Of a stretch of DNA of 13,983 nt, positions 1 through 7,029 are shown one piece after another. A model generated the notes under the pieces. It did no database searches and was not told the DNA's origin. It saw only the letters and a program-made list of their open reading frames with translations. The DNA comes from an uncultured Oscillospiraceae bacterium (GTDB lineage Bacteria > Bacillota > Clostridia > Oscillospirales > Oscillospiraceae), in the NCBI GenBank assembly GCA_900756495.1, contig CAAEKI010000195.1, forward strand, positions 1 through 13,983, in the 5' to 3' direction. How positions within the stretch are numbered: position 1 is the stretch's first letter; every line of letters begins with the position of its first letter. The translations under genes and the position numbers were made by a program.

Positions 1-993
1 AGCTACGCCAAAGGCCTGAAAGCCGATATACATAGCCATCAGGGCTAAAAGAGGATGAAGGCCCAATTGTTGGCCTACTAGACGGGGCTCCAGAATATTT
101 CTCACCAGTGTAATACAGGCATACAAAATCAGAAGTCCTAGTGCCAGCCTGCGGTCTCCGCTCAAAAAGGCAAGGAGTGACCACGGGATCAGGACGGTTC
201 CGGTACCGAAGACAGGGAGGGCGTCCACAATGGCTACCACGGCGGCCAGCAGCAGAGCCAAATCTATCTGAAGAATCAGAAAACCGGCTGTGAGCTCAGC
301 AAAAGTGATGGCCATCAGCAGTCCTTGCGCTTTGAGCCAGTTGATTAAGGTCTCCCTTATCTGCATCCCGCCGTCCTGGAGCCGGAGGTGCCAGCGCTCT
401 GGAACCAGCCGCTCCAAGTGATGGAGGAGTGCAGGGCGCCCTGCACTGATAAAATAGGTGGACAGAAGGGTCGTAAAGAGAAAAAGAAAGATATTTGGAA
501 GGGCAGCGGCAGCTTTTAGCGCGATTCCGGAAAGCCAGTCATACAATTGGTCAGGGAGCGCGGCGCCCTGCTTCAGGAGATCTTCCAGCGTATTTTGAAA
601 CAGAACCTGGAGCGGAACGGGAAGGGCTACGGTAAAGCGGTAGAGCCAATCTTCCAGCCGGGTTCCCAGGGCTGGCAGGCCGGAGAGGAGGGTGGGCAGA
701 CGCTCCAGCAAAAGTCCGGCCTCATACCACGCCCGCCATGCCAACAGTCCCAACAGACCGCACAGGGCAGCAGAAAGTACCAGTACGCAAAGAGCAGATG
801 ACAGGCTGCGGGCGAGCTTCCAACGCGCTTTCAGGAATCGGACCGCAGGCTCCAGAGCTGCGGCCAGGGCGAAAGCCAATAGAAAGGGGAGCAGCCAAGG
901 CAGAACAAAACGTAGAGCCAGCCACAGCCCTATCAGTCCTAGGGCGGCGTACAGCACTCTGAGGAGGAAGCGCAGGTGCTTGTTCTCTGGCAA
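1..993 (-). CDS. YtvI-like / AI-2E family membrane permease (C-terminus cut by window edge)
   Basis: The 331 visible codons read without a stop from a TTG at 991-993 to the window edge. The protein is very hydrophobic. It begins with a membrane hairpin containing LWLALRFVLPWLLPFLLAFAL, then has a long, less hydrophobic middle part, then several clustered membrane segments. The late stretch around VDALPVFGTGTVLIPW, followed by a conserved-looking LVRNILEPRLVG, is typical of the AI-2E/PerM family, and the overall pattern resembles the sporulation membrane protein YtvI. Family members run to about 350-370 residues, so only the last few dozen residues should be missing. A GGGGGG run lies 7-8 bases before the TTG. 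Another in-frame TTG lies further upstream (about 1022-1024), so the start is not certain. The gene diverges from the ACT/hom operon. The transported substrate is unknown, and a sporulation role is inferred from family resemblance only. Confidence 0.8.
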   Translation of the reverse strand, partial: MPENKHLRFLLRVLYAALGLIGLWLALRFVLPWLLPFLLAFALAAALEPAVRFLKARWKLARSLSSALCVLVLSAALCGLLGLLAWRAWYEAGLLLERLPTLLSGLPALGTRLEDWLYRFTVALPVPLQVLFQNTLEDLLKQGAALPDQLYDWLSGIALKAAAALPNIFLFLFTTLLSTYFISAGRPALLHHLERLVPERWHLRLQDGGMQIRETLINWLKAQGLLMAITFAELTAGFLILQIDLALLLAAVVAIVDALPVFGTGTVLIPWSLLAFLSGDRRLALGLLILYACITLVRNILEPRLVGQQLGLHPLLALMAMYIGFQAFGVA

Positions 994-1084
994 TATACAA
1001 GCCCCCCTTCGGAATATGTACAATATGACGGGATTCCAAGCGGCCGAGCGCGGGAAATTGGGGGGATCCGTGTCGATTCCGCTC

Positions 1085-1114
1085 TTGCATCCTGATGGGC
1101 TGGTGTGCTACAAT
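1085..1114 (+). promoter_or_regulatory. Sigma-A type promoter for the ACT-hom(-lysC) operon
   Basis: TTGCAT at 1085-1090 and TACAAT at 1109-1114 are separated by 18 bases. Transcription would start near 1121, leaving a leader of about 55 bases before the ATG at 1176. That is too short for a T-box or lysine riboswitch, and no attenuator-like hairpin with a U-run is visible. Confidence 0.5.
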
Positions 1115-1175
1115 ATACTTCGCAAAAGAACAAATGGCCATATGTCGTGGACAGATGCGGGGGGAGTTGCGTAGA

Positions 1176-1616
1176 ATGGGTAAGACGCCGAGCTACTTTA
1201 TCATAGAGGCCGGGGCTCTCCCCGAGATTTTTCTCAAGGTGGCGGAGGCAAAGCGTATGCTGGAGACCGGAGAGGTTGATACGGTGAATTTGGCTACCCG
1301 GAGAGTCGGCATCAGCCGCAGCGCTTTTTATAAGTATAAGGATGCGGTGAGGCCGTTCAACGACATGCTTCACGGGCGCATTGTCACCTTTCAGATTCTG
1401 CTGAAAGACGAACCGGGCGTACTTTCGGCGGTCCTCAATATCTTTGCCCGCACAGGCGGGAATATTCTGACGATCAATCAGGGAATTCCAGTTAGCGGAT
1501 GTGCGGCGGTTTCTATAGGTGCGGAGACATCCGGACTGGAGATCTCCATTGAGGAGCTGGTGGTCCGAACGGGCGAGCTGGACGGTGTACTTCGCTGTGA
1601 GATCCTGGCTGGATAA
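1176..1616 (+). CDS. ACT domain-containing protein, PheB/UPF0735 type
   Basis: This is a 146-residue protein. Residues 33-57 look like a small helix-turn-helix (VNLATRRVGISRSAFYKYKD). Residues 68-144 form an ACT domain with the hallmark KDEPGVL at 77-83, a central GGNILTI strand, and a closing strand DGVLRCEIL. Both parts and the total length match the PheB/UPF0735 family, whose members bind amino acids but have no firmly known role. I chose the ATG at 1176 because GGGGGAG ends about 9 bases upstream; earlier in-frame ATGs (1095, 1134, 1155) lack such a site and 1095 lies in the promoter. The stop is 21 bases before hom, so the two are cotranscribed. I infer that it senses an amino acid for this pathway, perhaps acting with homoserine dehydrogenase. 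Confidence 0.85.
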   Translation: MGKTPSYFIIEAGALPEIFLKVAEAKRMLETGEVDTVNLATRRVGISRSAFYKYKDAVRPFNDMLHGRIVTFQILLKDEPGVLSAVLNIFARTGGNILTINQGIPVSGCAAVSIGAETSGLEISIEELVVRTGELDGVLRCEILAG

Positions 1617-1637
1617 CATATCGAGGAGGAAAAAGCG

Positions 1638-2849
1638 ATGGTAAACGTGGCAATTCTGGGATTCGGTGTGGTAGGCTCCGGTGTGGCTGAGGTGCTGACC
1701 AAAAACGGCGACCACATTGACAAGAAGGTGGATAACCTGATCCGCCTAAAATATATTCTGGACGTGCGTGATTTTCCTGACAGCCCCTTTGCAGACAAGT
1801 TTGTGAAGGACTTTTCAGTGATCGAGGACGATCCCGATGTGAACATTGTGGTGGAAACCATCGGAGGAGCCAGGGCCGCAAAGGATTTTACGGAGCGGGC
1901 GCTGAAAGCGGGGAAGAGCGTGGTGACGTCCAACAAGGAGTTGGTGGCCGAGCATGGCTACGACCTCCTTAAACTGGCAGAGGAACACGGCGTCAGCTAC
2001 CTCTTTGAGGCCAGTGTCGGAGGCGGTATTCCTATCATCCGTCCCTTAAACCAGTGTCTGGCAGCCAATGAGATCAGTGAGATCTGCGGCATTCTCAACG
2101 GCACCACCAACTATATTCTGACCCGCATGATCAAGGCAGGGCTGTCTTTTGATACCGCGCTCAAGGAGGCCCAGGCCAATGGATACGCCGAGCAGGATCC
2201 TACCGCCGATGTGGAGGGGCACGATGCCTGCCGGAAGATCTGCATCCTGGCCTCCCTGGCATTTGGCCGCCACGTCTATCCCAGCCAAGTGCCTACCGAG
2301 GGGATTTCCAGTGTAACTCTGGCCGACGTGGCCTATGCTGACTCCTGCGGGAAAAAAATTAAGCTCTTGGGCCGTGCTATTCGACGGGAGGGCGACAGGG
2401 TGACCGCTTATGTGGCCCCTCATCTGGTGGATGGCGAGGACCCACTCTCGGGTGTAGAGGATGTGTTTAATGCAATTACTGTCAAGGGTGACGCTATCGG
2501 CGACGTGATGTTTTACGGAAGAGGTGCCGGCAAGCTGCCTACCGCCTCCGCTGTGGTGGCCGATGTCATTGATGCTGCAAAGCACATGAAGACGAAAAAG
2601 TATCTGGGCTGGGGGCCCGGTGGAGCAGATTTGGCCATTCCTCCCGACGATCTGGTGAGTGCTTGGTATGTTCGGGCCCAAGGGACGCCCGATGCGGTCA
2701 AGGCTGCGTTGGGAAATGTCACTTTCCTGGGGCGGGCTGGCGCGCCGGAGGGGGAGGTAGCTTTCCTTGCAGAGCCCATGATTCGCGCCAACCTGGAGAC
2801 TGCCTTGTCGGGTATGAAGATGCTGTCGGCATTCCGGGTGCTGGATTAA
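1638..2849 (+). CDS. hom: Homoserine dehydrogenase
   Basis: The protein has 403 residues. It reduces aspartate semialdehyde to homoserine with NAD(P)H, the branch point towards threonine and methionine. The N-terminal Rossmann fold shows GFGVVG at 8-13 and TSNKELVAEHG at 98-108, including the conserved NK. The catalytic domain has GILNGTTNYILT at 151-162, EAQANGYAEQDPTADVEGHDA within 177-198 and a conserved lysine at 200. GAGKLPTASAVVADV at 297-311 is also typical. Many bacterial Hom proteins end with an ACT domain containing a D-x-P-G-V-(L/M) motif. Here only about 65 residues follow residue 338, and that motif is absent. A GAGGAGG site lies 10 bases before the ATG. The gene follows the ACT protein closely and precedes lysC. 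Confidence 0.96.
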   Translation: MVNVAILGFGVVGSGVAEVLTKNGDHIDKKVDNLIRLKYILDVRDFPDSPFADKFVKDFSVIEDDPDVNIVVETIGGARAAKDFTERALKAGKSVVTSNKELVAEHGYDLLKLAEEHGVSYLFEASVGGGIPIIRPLNQCLAANEISEICGILNGTTNYILTRMIKAGLSFDTALKEAQANGYAEQDPTADVEGHDACRKICILASLAFGRHVYPSQVPTEGISSVTLADVAYADSCGKKIKLLGRAIRREGDRVTAYVAPHLVDGEDPLSGVEDVFNAITVKGDAIGDVMFYGRGAGKLPTASAVVADVIDAAKHMKTKKYLGWGPGGADLAIPPDDLVSAWYVRAQGTPDAVKAALGNVTFLGRAGAPEGEVAFLAEPMIRANLETALSGMKMLSAFRVLD

Positions 2850-2944
2850 CCCGGTGCAGGCGGGGACGCCGGGCGGAGACCTGGCATAGGATGAGAGGGA
2901 AGAAGCGCCCTTTCGGCATATTCGTATAGGGGGTACATAGACCA

Positions 2945-4171
2945 ATGGGACTCATTGTTCAAAAATTCGGCGGCAGTTCTGTGGCGGATGCTGATAAGAT
3001 CCGCAACGTAGCCCGCATTATTACCGAGACCTACCGGCGCGGGCATAGTGTGGTGGCTGTGCTCTCCGCTCAGGGAGATACCACCGATGATCTGATTGAA
3101 AAGGCGGCAGAGATCAATCCGCACGCCTCCAAGCGGGAGATGGATATGCTCCTTTCCACCGGTGAGCAGATCTCCTGCTCGCTGTGTGCCATGGCAATTG
3201 AGGCCATGGGTTATCCGGTGGTCTCCCTTACCGGTTGGCAGGCCGGTTTTCGCACCAACTCTACGTACGGGAATGCCCGTATCAAACGGGTCCAGACAGA
3301 GCGAATTCTGGGTGAGCTGGATAAAAAGACCATCGTGATTGTCACTGGATTCCAGGGAATCAATAAGTACGACGATATCACCACGCTGGGCCGGGGCGGA
3401 TCCGATACCTCGGCTGTGGCTCTGGCTGCTGTTCTGCACGCCGATTTGTGCCAGATTTATACTGATGTAGACGGCGTATTTACGGCTGATCCGCGCCATG
3501 TAACCGGCACTCGCCAGCTGGAGGAAATTACTTACGACGAGATGCTGGAACTGGCTACGCTGGGAGCACAGGTGCTCCATAACCGGTCGGTGGAGATGGC
3601 GAAGCGCTATAATGTCAATCTGGAGGTCCTGTCCAGTTTTTCCGGAAAGCCCGGGACCAAAGTCAAGGAGGTTGCGAAAACCATGGAAAAATCACATGTC
3701 AGCGGTGTTGCCAAGGATAAAAATGTGGCGCGCCTAGCCCTGGTGGGGCTGGCCGATCAGCCCGGTATTGCCTTTAAAATCTTTTCCCTGCTGGCCAAGG
3801 AACGGGTAAATGTCGATATCATTCTTCAGTCTATCGGGCGCAACGATACCAAGGATATCAGCTTTACCGTTGGGAAAGAGGATAAGGACAAAGCCCGCAA
3901 AGTGCTGGAAGAGAACAAAGAGTTGCTGGGGTTCGATCACATTGATGTGAACGATGAGATTGCAAAAGTCTCCATTGTGGGCGCCGGCATGATCAATAAT
4001 CCCGGCGTGGCCGCCCTGATGTTCGAAGCGCTCTATAACGCAGGCATTAACATCAACATGATTTCCACCAGTGAGATCAAGGTTTCGGTCCTAGTTGATG
4101 TGAAGGACGCCGACCGGGCCACCCAGGTGATTCACGACAGATTTTTCTCTGAATTTGGAAACGGCAATTGA
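2945..4171 (+). CDS. lysC: Aspartate kinase (alpha subunit; also encodes beta subunit in frame)
   Basis: The protein has 408 residues. It phosphorylates aspartate in the first step of lysine, threonine and methionine synthesis. The N-terminal amino-acid kinase domain shows KFGGSSVAD at 7-15, LTGWQAGF at 95-102, TLGRGGSDTSAVALAA at 147-162 and YTDVDGVFTADPR at 172-184. The C-terminal half holds two ACT domains, one around DQPGIAFKIF (271-280) and one around GAGMINNPGVAALMF (346-360) with NMISTSEIKVSVLV following. This is the short, single-function class; the length equals that of Bacillus subtilis aspartokinase II. AGGGGG lies about 12 bases before the ATG. It follows hom by 95 bases without a convincing terminator, so it is probably in the same operon. 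Feedback control through the ACT domains is expected, but whether lysine, threonine or both is the effector cannot be read here. Confidence 0.96.
   Translation: MGLIVQKFGGSSVADADKIRNVARIITETYRRGHSVVAVLSAQGDTTDDLIEKAAEINPHASKREMDMLLSTGEQISCSLCAMAIEAMGYPVVSLTGWQAGFRTNSTYGNARIKRVQTERILGELDKKTIVIVTGFQGINKYDDITTLGRGGSDTSAVALAAVLHADLCQIYTDVDGVFTADPRHVTGTRQLEEITYDEMLELATLGAQVLHNRSVEMAKRYNVNLEVLSSFSGKPGTKVKEVAKTMEKSHVSGVAKDKNVARLALVGLADQPGIAFKIFSLLAKERVNVDIILQSIGRNDTKDISFTVGKEDKDKARKVLEENKELLGFDHIDVNDEIAKVSIVGAGMINNPGVAALMFEALYNAGININMISTSEIKVSVLVDVKDADRATQVIHDRFFSEFGNGN
3683..4171 (+). CDS. lysC: Probable internal translation start producing the aspartate kinase beta subunit
   Basis: Inside lysC, a consensus AAGGAGG (3665-3671) stands 11 bases before an in-frame ATG (3683), which is codon 247 of the long form. 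Translation from here gives 162 residues made only of the two ACT domains. In B. subtilis aspartokinase II a beta subunit of about this size arises from an internal start in the same gene and joins the alpha chain to form the enzyme. The position, spacing and product size match that arrangement closely. Production of the short form is inferred from this match, not seen. Confidence 0.6.
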   Translation: MEKSHVSGVAKDKNVARLALVGLADQPGIAFKIFSLLAKERVNVDIILQSIGRNDTKDISFTVGKEDKDKARKVLEENKELLGFDHIDVNDEIAKVSIVGAGMINNPGVAALMFEALYNAGININMISTSEIKVSVLVDVKDADRATQVIHDRFFSEFGNGN

Positions 4172-4229
4172 GAAGTAGGGATACAAGCTGTGCAGGAACC
4201 CGGTAGGACAGGATTATTGAGAAAAGCTG

Positions 4230-4259
4230 AAGTGCAGGCTGCGAAAGGGGCCTGCATTT
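4230..4259 (+). terminator. Hairpin after lysC, possible weak terminator
   Basis: A 10-base-pair stem (4230-4239 with 4250-4259, one G-U pair) encloses a 10-base loop and ends in only three T residues. It could slow or partly stop transcription. The stronger signal is the hairpin at 4367-4407. Confidence 0.4.
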
Positions 4260-4366
4260 CGCTGTGCAGCTATTTAGAAAAAGAGACGTTATGGCCCTGG
4301 CACAGCGTATGGCGCTCATTGAAATTACTCTGGAGGCTGGGCGGGCAATCAATGTAATAAAAACAG

Positions 4367-4407
4367 AAAGCGTGGAGACGGAAGTATTTCTTCTGACTCC
4401 ACGCTTT
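4367..4407. terminator. Bidirectional terminator between lysC and the TauE-type exporter gene
   Basis: AAAGCGTGGAG (4367-4377) pairs with CTCCACGCTTT (4397-4407). After a small internal loop the inner bases also pair (4380-4384 with 4390-4394). T-rich sequence follows on the plus strand (TTTTCCATTTT), and A-rich sequence before it gives CTGTTTTTATT on the minus strand. It therefore suits both converging genes. No gene is apparent in the 4172-4418 gap. Confidence 0.8.
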
Positions 4408-4418
4408 TCCATTTTGGT

Positions 4419-5189
4419 TTACCCCAGCAGATTTACTGCGATCATAATTGCTCCCAGGACGGCCAGAACCGCACCAGTAATTCGGTTGAGGGCTTTGGGT
4501 TCGGCCTTATTGGCAAAGAGGGCGGCAGCTCGTGCGCCGGCCAGGGTGGCAATGATGCAGATCATTAACGCCGCCGGGTCGGGCCAGCCGTCGATAGCCA
4601 TGTGGGATGCCGCCCCGGTGAATGCGGTGAAGGTCATGATAAATACGCTGGTACCTACAGCGGTCTTAAGTTCATATCCCAGAATGCTGGTGAGGATAAG
4701 AAGCATCATCATACCGCCGCCTGCACCTACAAAGCCGCAGATAAAACCAATGACCACGCCGCAGAGCAGAGATTGAATGATCCTCTGCCGCTGTGACTTC
4801 TGTGCAAAAATGTCTTTGGTGGTCATCACAGGCCGGACAATAAACTTAATACCCAGAACAAAGGTCATAAGTACGGAAAAGCCGCCCATAGTGGTGTTTG
4901 GAACTTTGGAAGCGATTACACTGCCCACCACAGTAAAGGCGAGTACCGAGCAAAGCATGACAAAGCCGTTTTTAATGTCTAAATTCTTATTTTTACCATA
5001 TGTATAGGCTGAGATTGCTGAGGCCAGAACGTCAGAGGCCAAAGCAATTCCGACTGCCTCATAGGCCGGGAAATTCAGGAAAGTAATAAGCATGGGGGAG
5101 ATGACTGCGGCGGCCGATAAACCGGCCAGTCCCGTACCAATACCGGCTCCCAGTCCTGCAATGACGCATACGACAATAGTTGTAATCAT
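4419..5189 (-). CDS. TauE/SafE family sulfite/organo-anion exporter
   Basis: The protein has 256 residues and about eight hydrophobic segments arranged as two repeats, as in the TauE/SafE (DUF81) family. The first half opens with a glycine-rich GLGAGIGTGLAGLS (12-25). The second carries GFVGAGGGMMM (152-162) and LKTAVGTSVFIMTFTAFTG (174-192), the usual repeated signature. Family members move sulfite, sulfonates or other small organic anions out through the cytoplasmic membrane; the substrate here is unknown. I chose the ATG at 5189 over the one at 5210 because GGAGGGAAGG, inside the end of marR, then sits at a proper distance, and because this ATG starts one base after the marR stop. The pair is therefore translationally coupled, and the MarR protein probably controls the exporter. 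Confidence 0.85.
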   Translation of the reverse strand: MITTIVVCVIAGLGAGIGTGLAGLSAAAVISPMLITFLNFPAYEAVGIALASDVLASAISAYTYGKNKNLDIKNGFVMLCSVLAFTVVGSVIASKVPNTTMGGFSVLMTFVLGIKFIVRPVMTTKDIFAQKSQRQRIIQSLLCGVVIGFICGFVGAGGGMMMLLILTSILGYELKTAVGTSVFIMTFTAFTGAASHMAIDGWPDPAALMICIIATLAGARAAALFANKAEPKALNRITGAVLAVLGAIMIAVNLLG

Positions 5190-5190
5190 A

Positions 5191-5634
5191 TTACCACGCC
5201 TTCCCTCCAATATTGTGGGAAATCTTGTTTAAAGCAGATGACAAAACAAGATGTTCTTCTGGCGTAAAGTCCTGGTACAGTCTTTCAAAAAAGGCTTGCT
5301 GAACCTCTAAGGCGGCTTGGACAGCCTTAGCTGAGGCAGGAAGCAGCGTCAGGCGCACCCGCCGCCGATCCTGGCGGTCCAGGGTCTCAGAAATGTAACT
5401 TCGGCAGCTCAGGCTGGCCACTGACTTGCATACATGGGATTTAGTCAATCCACGCAGTTCCACGATATCACTGGCAGTATTGCAGTCTGGGTTGTTAGCG
5501 AGGAACAGGAGAATATCCACTTCATTCCTCGTCAGGTCGTACTCCAGCTCAACCGGCCGCAGAGCGGCCTCATAACTGCGCCTGAACGTCTGTATCAGCC
5601 GCAGCAGCTTTATATTTTCAATATGCTCAGCCAC
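5191..5634 (-). CDS. MarR family transcriptional regulator
   Basis: The protein has 147 residues, the usual MarR length. The winged helix-turn-helix spans roughly residues 32-97: LTRNEVDILLFLANNP, then a recognition-helix region TKSHVCKSVASL (64-75), then the wing DRQDRRRVRLTL (86-97), where D-x-x-D-x-R is the family hallmark. Flanking helices would form the dimer interface. The start is GTG, with only a weak GGGG upstream. It is the first gene of a two-gene operon with the TauE-type exporter. A perfect inverted repeat overlaps the promoter about 160 bases upstream, so autorepression relieved by a small-molecule ligand is likely. The ligand is unknown; a cysteine at 77 and another at 69 could in principle make it redox-sensitive, but that is speculation. 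Confidence 0.88.
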   Translation of the reverse strand: MAEHIENIKLLRLIQTFRRSYEAALRPVELEYDLTRNEVDILLFLANNPDCNTASDIVELRGLTKSHVCKSVASLSCRSYISETLDRQDRRRVRLTLLPASAKAVQAALEVQQAFFERLYQDFTPEEHLVLSSALNKISHNIGGKAW

Positions 5635-5789
5635 AGTGCATCCCCATCTACACGTTAAATGTAAGCCTTATTGCTAGTATACGATGGGCAGCGCGACGAT
5701 TCCGCTTTCAGCTTGCAGCCCCCAGTCCTGGAATCTGCCAAGCAGTCTGTGAGAATCATTGCGCGCCCTCATTCGCTCAATACCGCCTG

Positions 5790-5813
5790 TAATAGTTCTA
5801 TCTTGAACTATTA
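5790..5813. promoter_or_regulatory. Probable MarR operator (perfect 9-bp inverted repeat)
   Basis: TAATAGTTC and GAACTATTA are separated by six bases, giving a perfect 24-base dyad. It overlaps the -10 element and probable transcription start of the minus-strand promoter for marR. Size, symmetry and position fit a MarR-family operator. Confidence 0.6.
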
Positions 5814-5837
5814 TAGCGTGCAAAGAAAAAAAGTCAA
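5810..5837 (-). promoter_or_regulatory. Sigma-A promoter of the marR-exporter operon
   Basis: On the minus strand TTGACT (5832-5837) and TATAAT (5810-5815) lie 16 bases apart. Transcription would start near 5803, giving a leader of roughly 170 bases before the GTG of marR. Within the leader, a second -10-like TATACT (5673-5678) has no good -35. A short open frame ends at 5674 but has no convincing ribosome binding site. Confidence 0.65.
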
Positions 5838-5953
5838 GCAGCGGCATCCCTTGTCCCCAACGGAAATAGCAGTAAGAAAGGCAGCGGCATAGGATGGGGG
5901 CAGCCTTGTTCCACAAAAATAATGCAAAACGTGACAAATTTAAAAATAAAAAC

Positions 5954-5986
5954 CCCCGGAAGCACTGTAAATCAAGGCTTCCGGGG
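5954..5986 (-). terminator. Terminator of tRNA-Leu(GAG)
   Basis: A 10-base-pair GC-rich stem (5977-5986 with 5954-5963) with a 13-base loop is followed on the minus strand by GTTTTTATTTTTAAATTT. It starts just after the tRNA 3' end. Confidence 0.85.
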
Positions 5987-5994
5987 TTAACTGG

Positions 5995-6079
5995 TGGTGC
6001 GGATGACGGGACTTGAACCCGTACGTCGGTTGACACACGCCCCTCAAACGTGCCTGTCTACCAGTTCCAGCACATCCGC
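5995..6079 (-). tRNA. tRNA-Leu (anticodon GAG), CCA encoded
   Basis: The 85-base minus-strand sequence folds as a class II tRNA. The acceptor GCGGATG pairs with CATCCGC, with discriminator A and genomic CCA. The D arm includes GGTAGACA. The anticodon stem CACGT/GCGTG encloses loop TTGAGGG, giving anticodon GAG. A long variable arm and a T arm with GGTTCAAGTCC follow. It reads CUC/CUU leucine codons. Confidence 0.95.
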
Positions 6080-6111
6080 GTTCTCACGGCCCAACAAAAG
6101 ACCGCTAGATT

Positions 6112-6140
6112 ATTATAGCTGGCTGTTCCCGGTTTGTCAA
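6112..6140 (-). promoter_or_regulatory. Consensus sigma-A promoter for tRNA-Leu(GAG)
   Basis: Perfect TTGACA (6135-6140 on the minus strand) and TATAAT (6112-6117) are spaced by 17 bases, starting transcription about 25-30 bases before the mature tRNA 5' end. It lies back to back with the dehydrogenase promoter. Confidence 0.85.
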
Positions 6141-6152
6141 CTACAAATTTGG

Positions 6153-6181
6153 TTGTATCCACCATTGGTTCAGGTTATAAT
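6153..6181 (+). promoter_or_regulatory. Sigma-A promoter for the short-chain dehydrogenase
   Basis: TTGTAT (6153-6158), a 17-base spacer and TATAAT (6176-6181). Transcription would start near 6188, leaving a short leader before the ATG at 6206 that includes the AAGAAGGG ribosome binding site. Confidence 0.65.
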
Positions 6182-6205
6182 ATGGGAAGAAAGAAGGGAT
6201 AAGCG

Positions 6206-6973
6206 ATGCGGATTGCACTGATAACCGGTGCGTCATCAGGGCTGGGAATGGCGTTTGCTGAACGTCTGGCTTGCTATGAGGACGTGGAGGAACTTTGGCT
6301 GCTTGCCCGCCGCCGGGATAGATTGGAGGCGCTGGCGGCTCGCCTGAACAAGCCAGTCAAAATTCTGGAGTATGACTTGACGGGTCCTGAGACTATCGGC
6401 CAGATAAAAGGACTACTAAAAAGTGAAAAGCCAGATCTGCGATATCTGGTTAACGCAGCGGGCTTTGGTAAATTTGGCACTTACGCAGACCTGACACTCC
6501 AGGAGACAAATGACATGATCCGACTCAATTGCCAGGCTGCAGTTGATCTGACGGTTATCGCGATCCCTTTTATGAGCCGGGGGGCGCGAATTTTAGAAAT
6601 TGTTTCGTCATCTTCCTTCCAGCCTCTGCCGGGGCTCAACATATATGCCTCTACCAAGGCATTCATGCTTCACTATGCTCGAGCGCTCCGATGGGAGTTG
6701 TTCGGAAGAGGCATTGTGGTCACTGCTGTTTGTCCCTTGTGGATTAAAACAGAGTTTATCTCCGTTGCCCAGGATACGAAAAACGGAAGCACGGTACGTT
6801 TTTTCCCGTTTGCCTCTAAACCAGGGACGATTGCTTCGCGTGCGCTGCTGGCCAGCCGTTTGGGGTTGGGAGTGGCTACCTGCAGCATCCCGGCCCTAGT
6901 GCAGCGTATAGCAGCTAAATTCATTCCTCACTGTCTCATTATGGGCGTTTGGAGTTTAACTAAAAAATTATAG
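6206..6973 (+). CDS. Short-chain dehydrogenase/reductase (SDR), classical type
   Basis: The protein has 255 residues, the usual length for classical SDRs. The nucleotide-binding TGASSGLG is at 7-14, and ARRRDRLEAL after the second strand suggests NADP(H). NAAG is at 83-86, and the catalytic residues are Asn108, Ser134, Tyr147 and Lys151 (YASTK). The usual CPG after the sixth strand reads CPLWIKTEF (176-184), so the glycine is replaced by leucine. The C-terminal part is hydrophobic (LIMGVWSL near the end), resembling the YqjQ/DltE-like subgroup; the substrate cannot be named. An AAGAAGGG site precedes the ATG. The gene is alone between two leucine tRNA genes, and no terminator is seen in the 56 bases before the next promoter. 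Confidence 0.9.
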   Translation: MRIALITGASSGLGMAFAERLACYEDVEELWLLARRRDRLEALAARLNKPVKILEYDLTGPETIGQIKGLLKSEKPDLRYLVNAAGFGKFGTYADLTLQETNDMIRLNCQAAVDLTVIAIPFMSRGARILEIVSSSSFQPLPGLNIYASTKAFMLHYARALRWELFGRGIVVTAVCPLWIKTEFISVAQDTKNGSTVRFFPFASKPGTIASRALLASRLGLGVATCSIPALVQRIAAKFIPHCLIMGVWSLTKKL

Positions 6974-7029
6974 AGGCTGCCTTAAAAACATGTCTTAAAG
7001 AAAATTCCCCCAAACCCACGAAAAAAGGG

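Noticed and set aside
692..1174. 160-codon open frame on the plus strand
   Set aside because: It lies mostly opposite the YtvI-like membrane protein; arginine-rich with no motif, and it runs through the ACT operon promoter.
1115..1175. Riboswitch or T-box ahead of the amino-acid operon
   Set aside because: Only about 55 leader bases exist between the promoter and the start codon, too few for either element, and no terminator hairpin is present.
939..1715. 258-codon open frame on the minus strand across the ACT gene
   Set aside because: It is antisense to a clear ACT-domain gene and its promoter, has histidine/serine/cysteine-rich composition, no ribosome binding site and no recognisable fold.
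2891..2929. 12-codon ORF between hom and lysC as a leader peptide
   Set aside because: It lacks a run of threonine, isoleucine, methionine or lysine codons, and no attenuator with a U-run follows.
2046..2945. 299-codon open frame on the minus strand
   Set aside because: It is the antisense shadow of hom, which has all homoserine dehydrogenase motifs; long antisense frames are common in GC-rich coding DNA.
2846..3580. 244-codon open frame on the minus strand
   Set aside because: It is antisense to lysC, with composition unlike a real protein and no start signals.
5674..6036. 120-codon open frame on the minus strand
   Set aside because: It runs through tRNA-Leu(GAG), its terminator and the marR promoter, so the long form cannot be a gene; only its last ~30 codons fall in the marR leader and lack a ribosome binding site.
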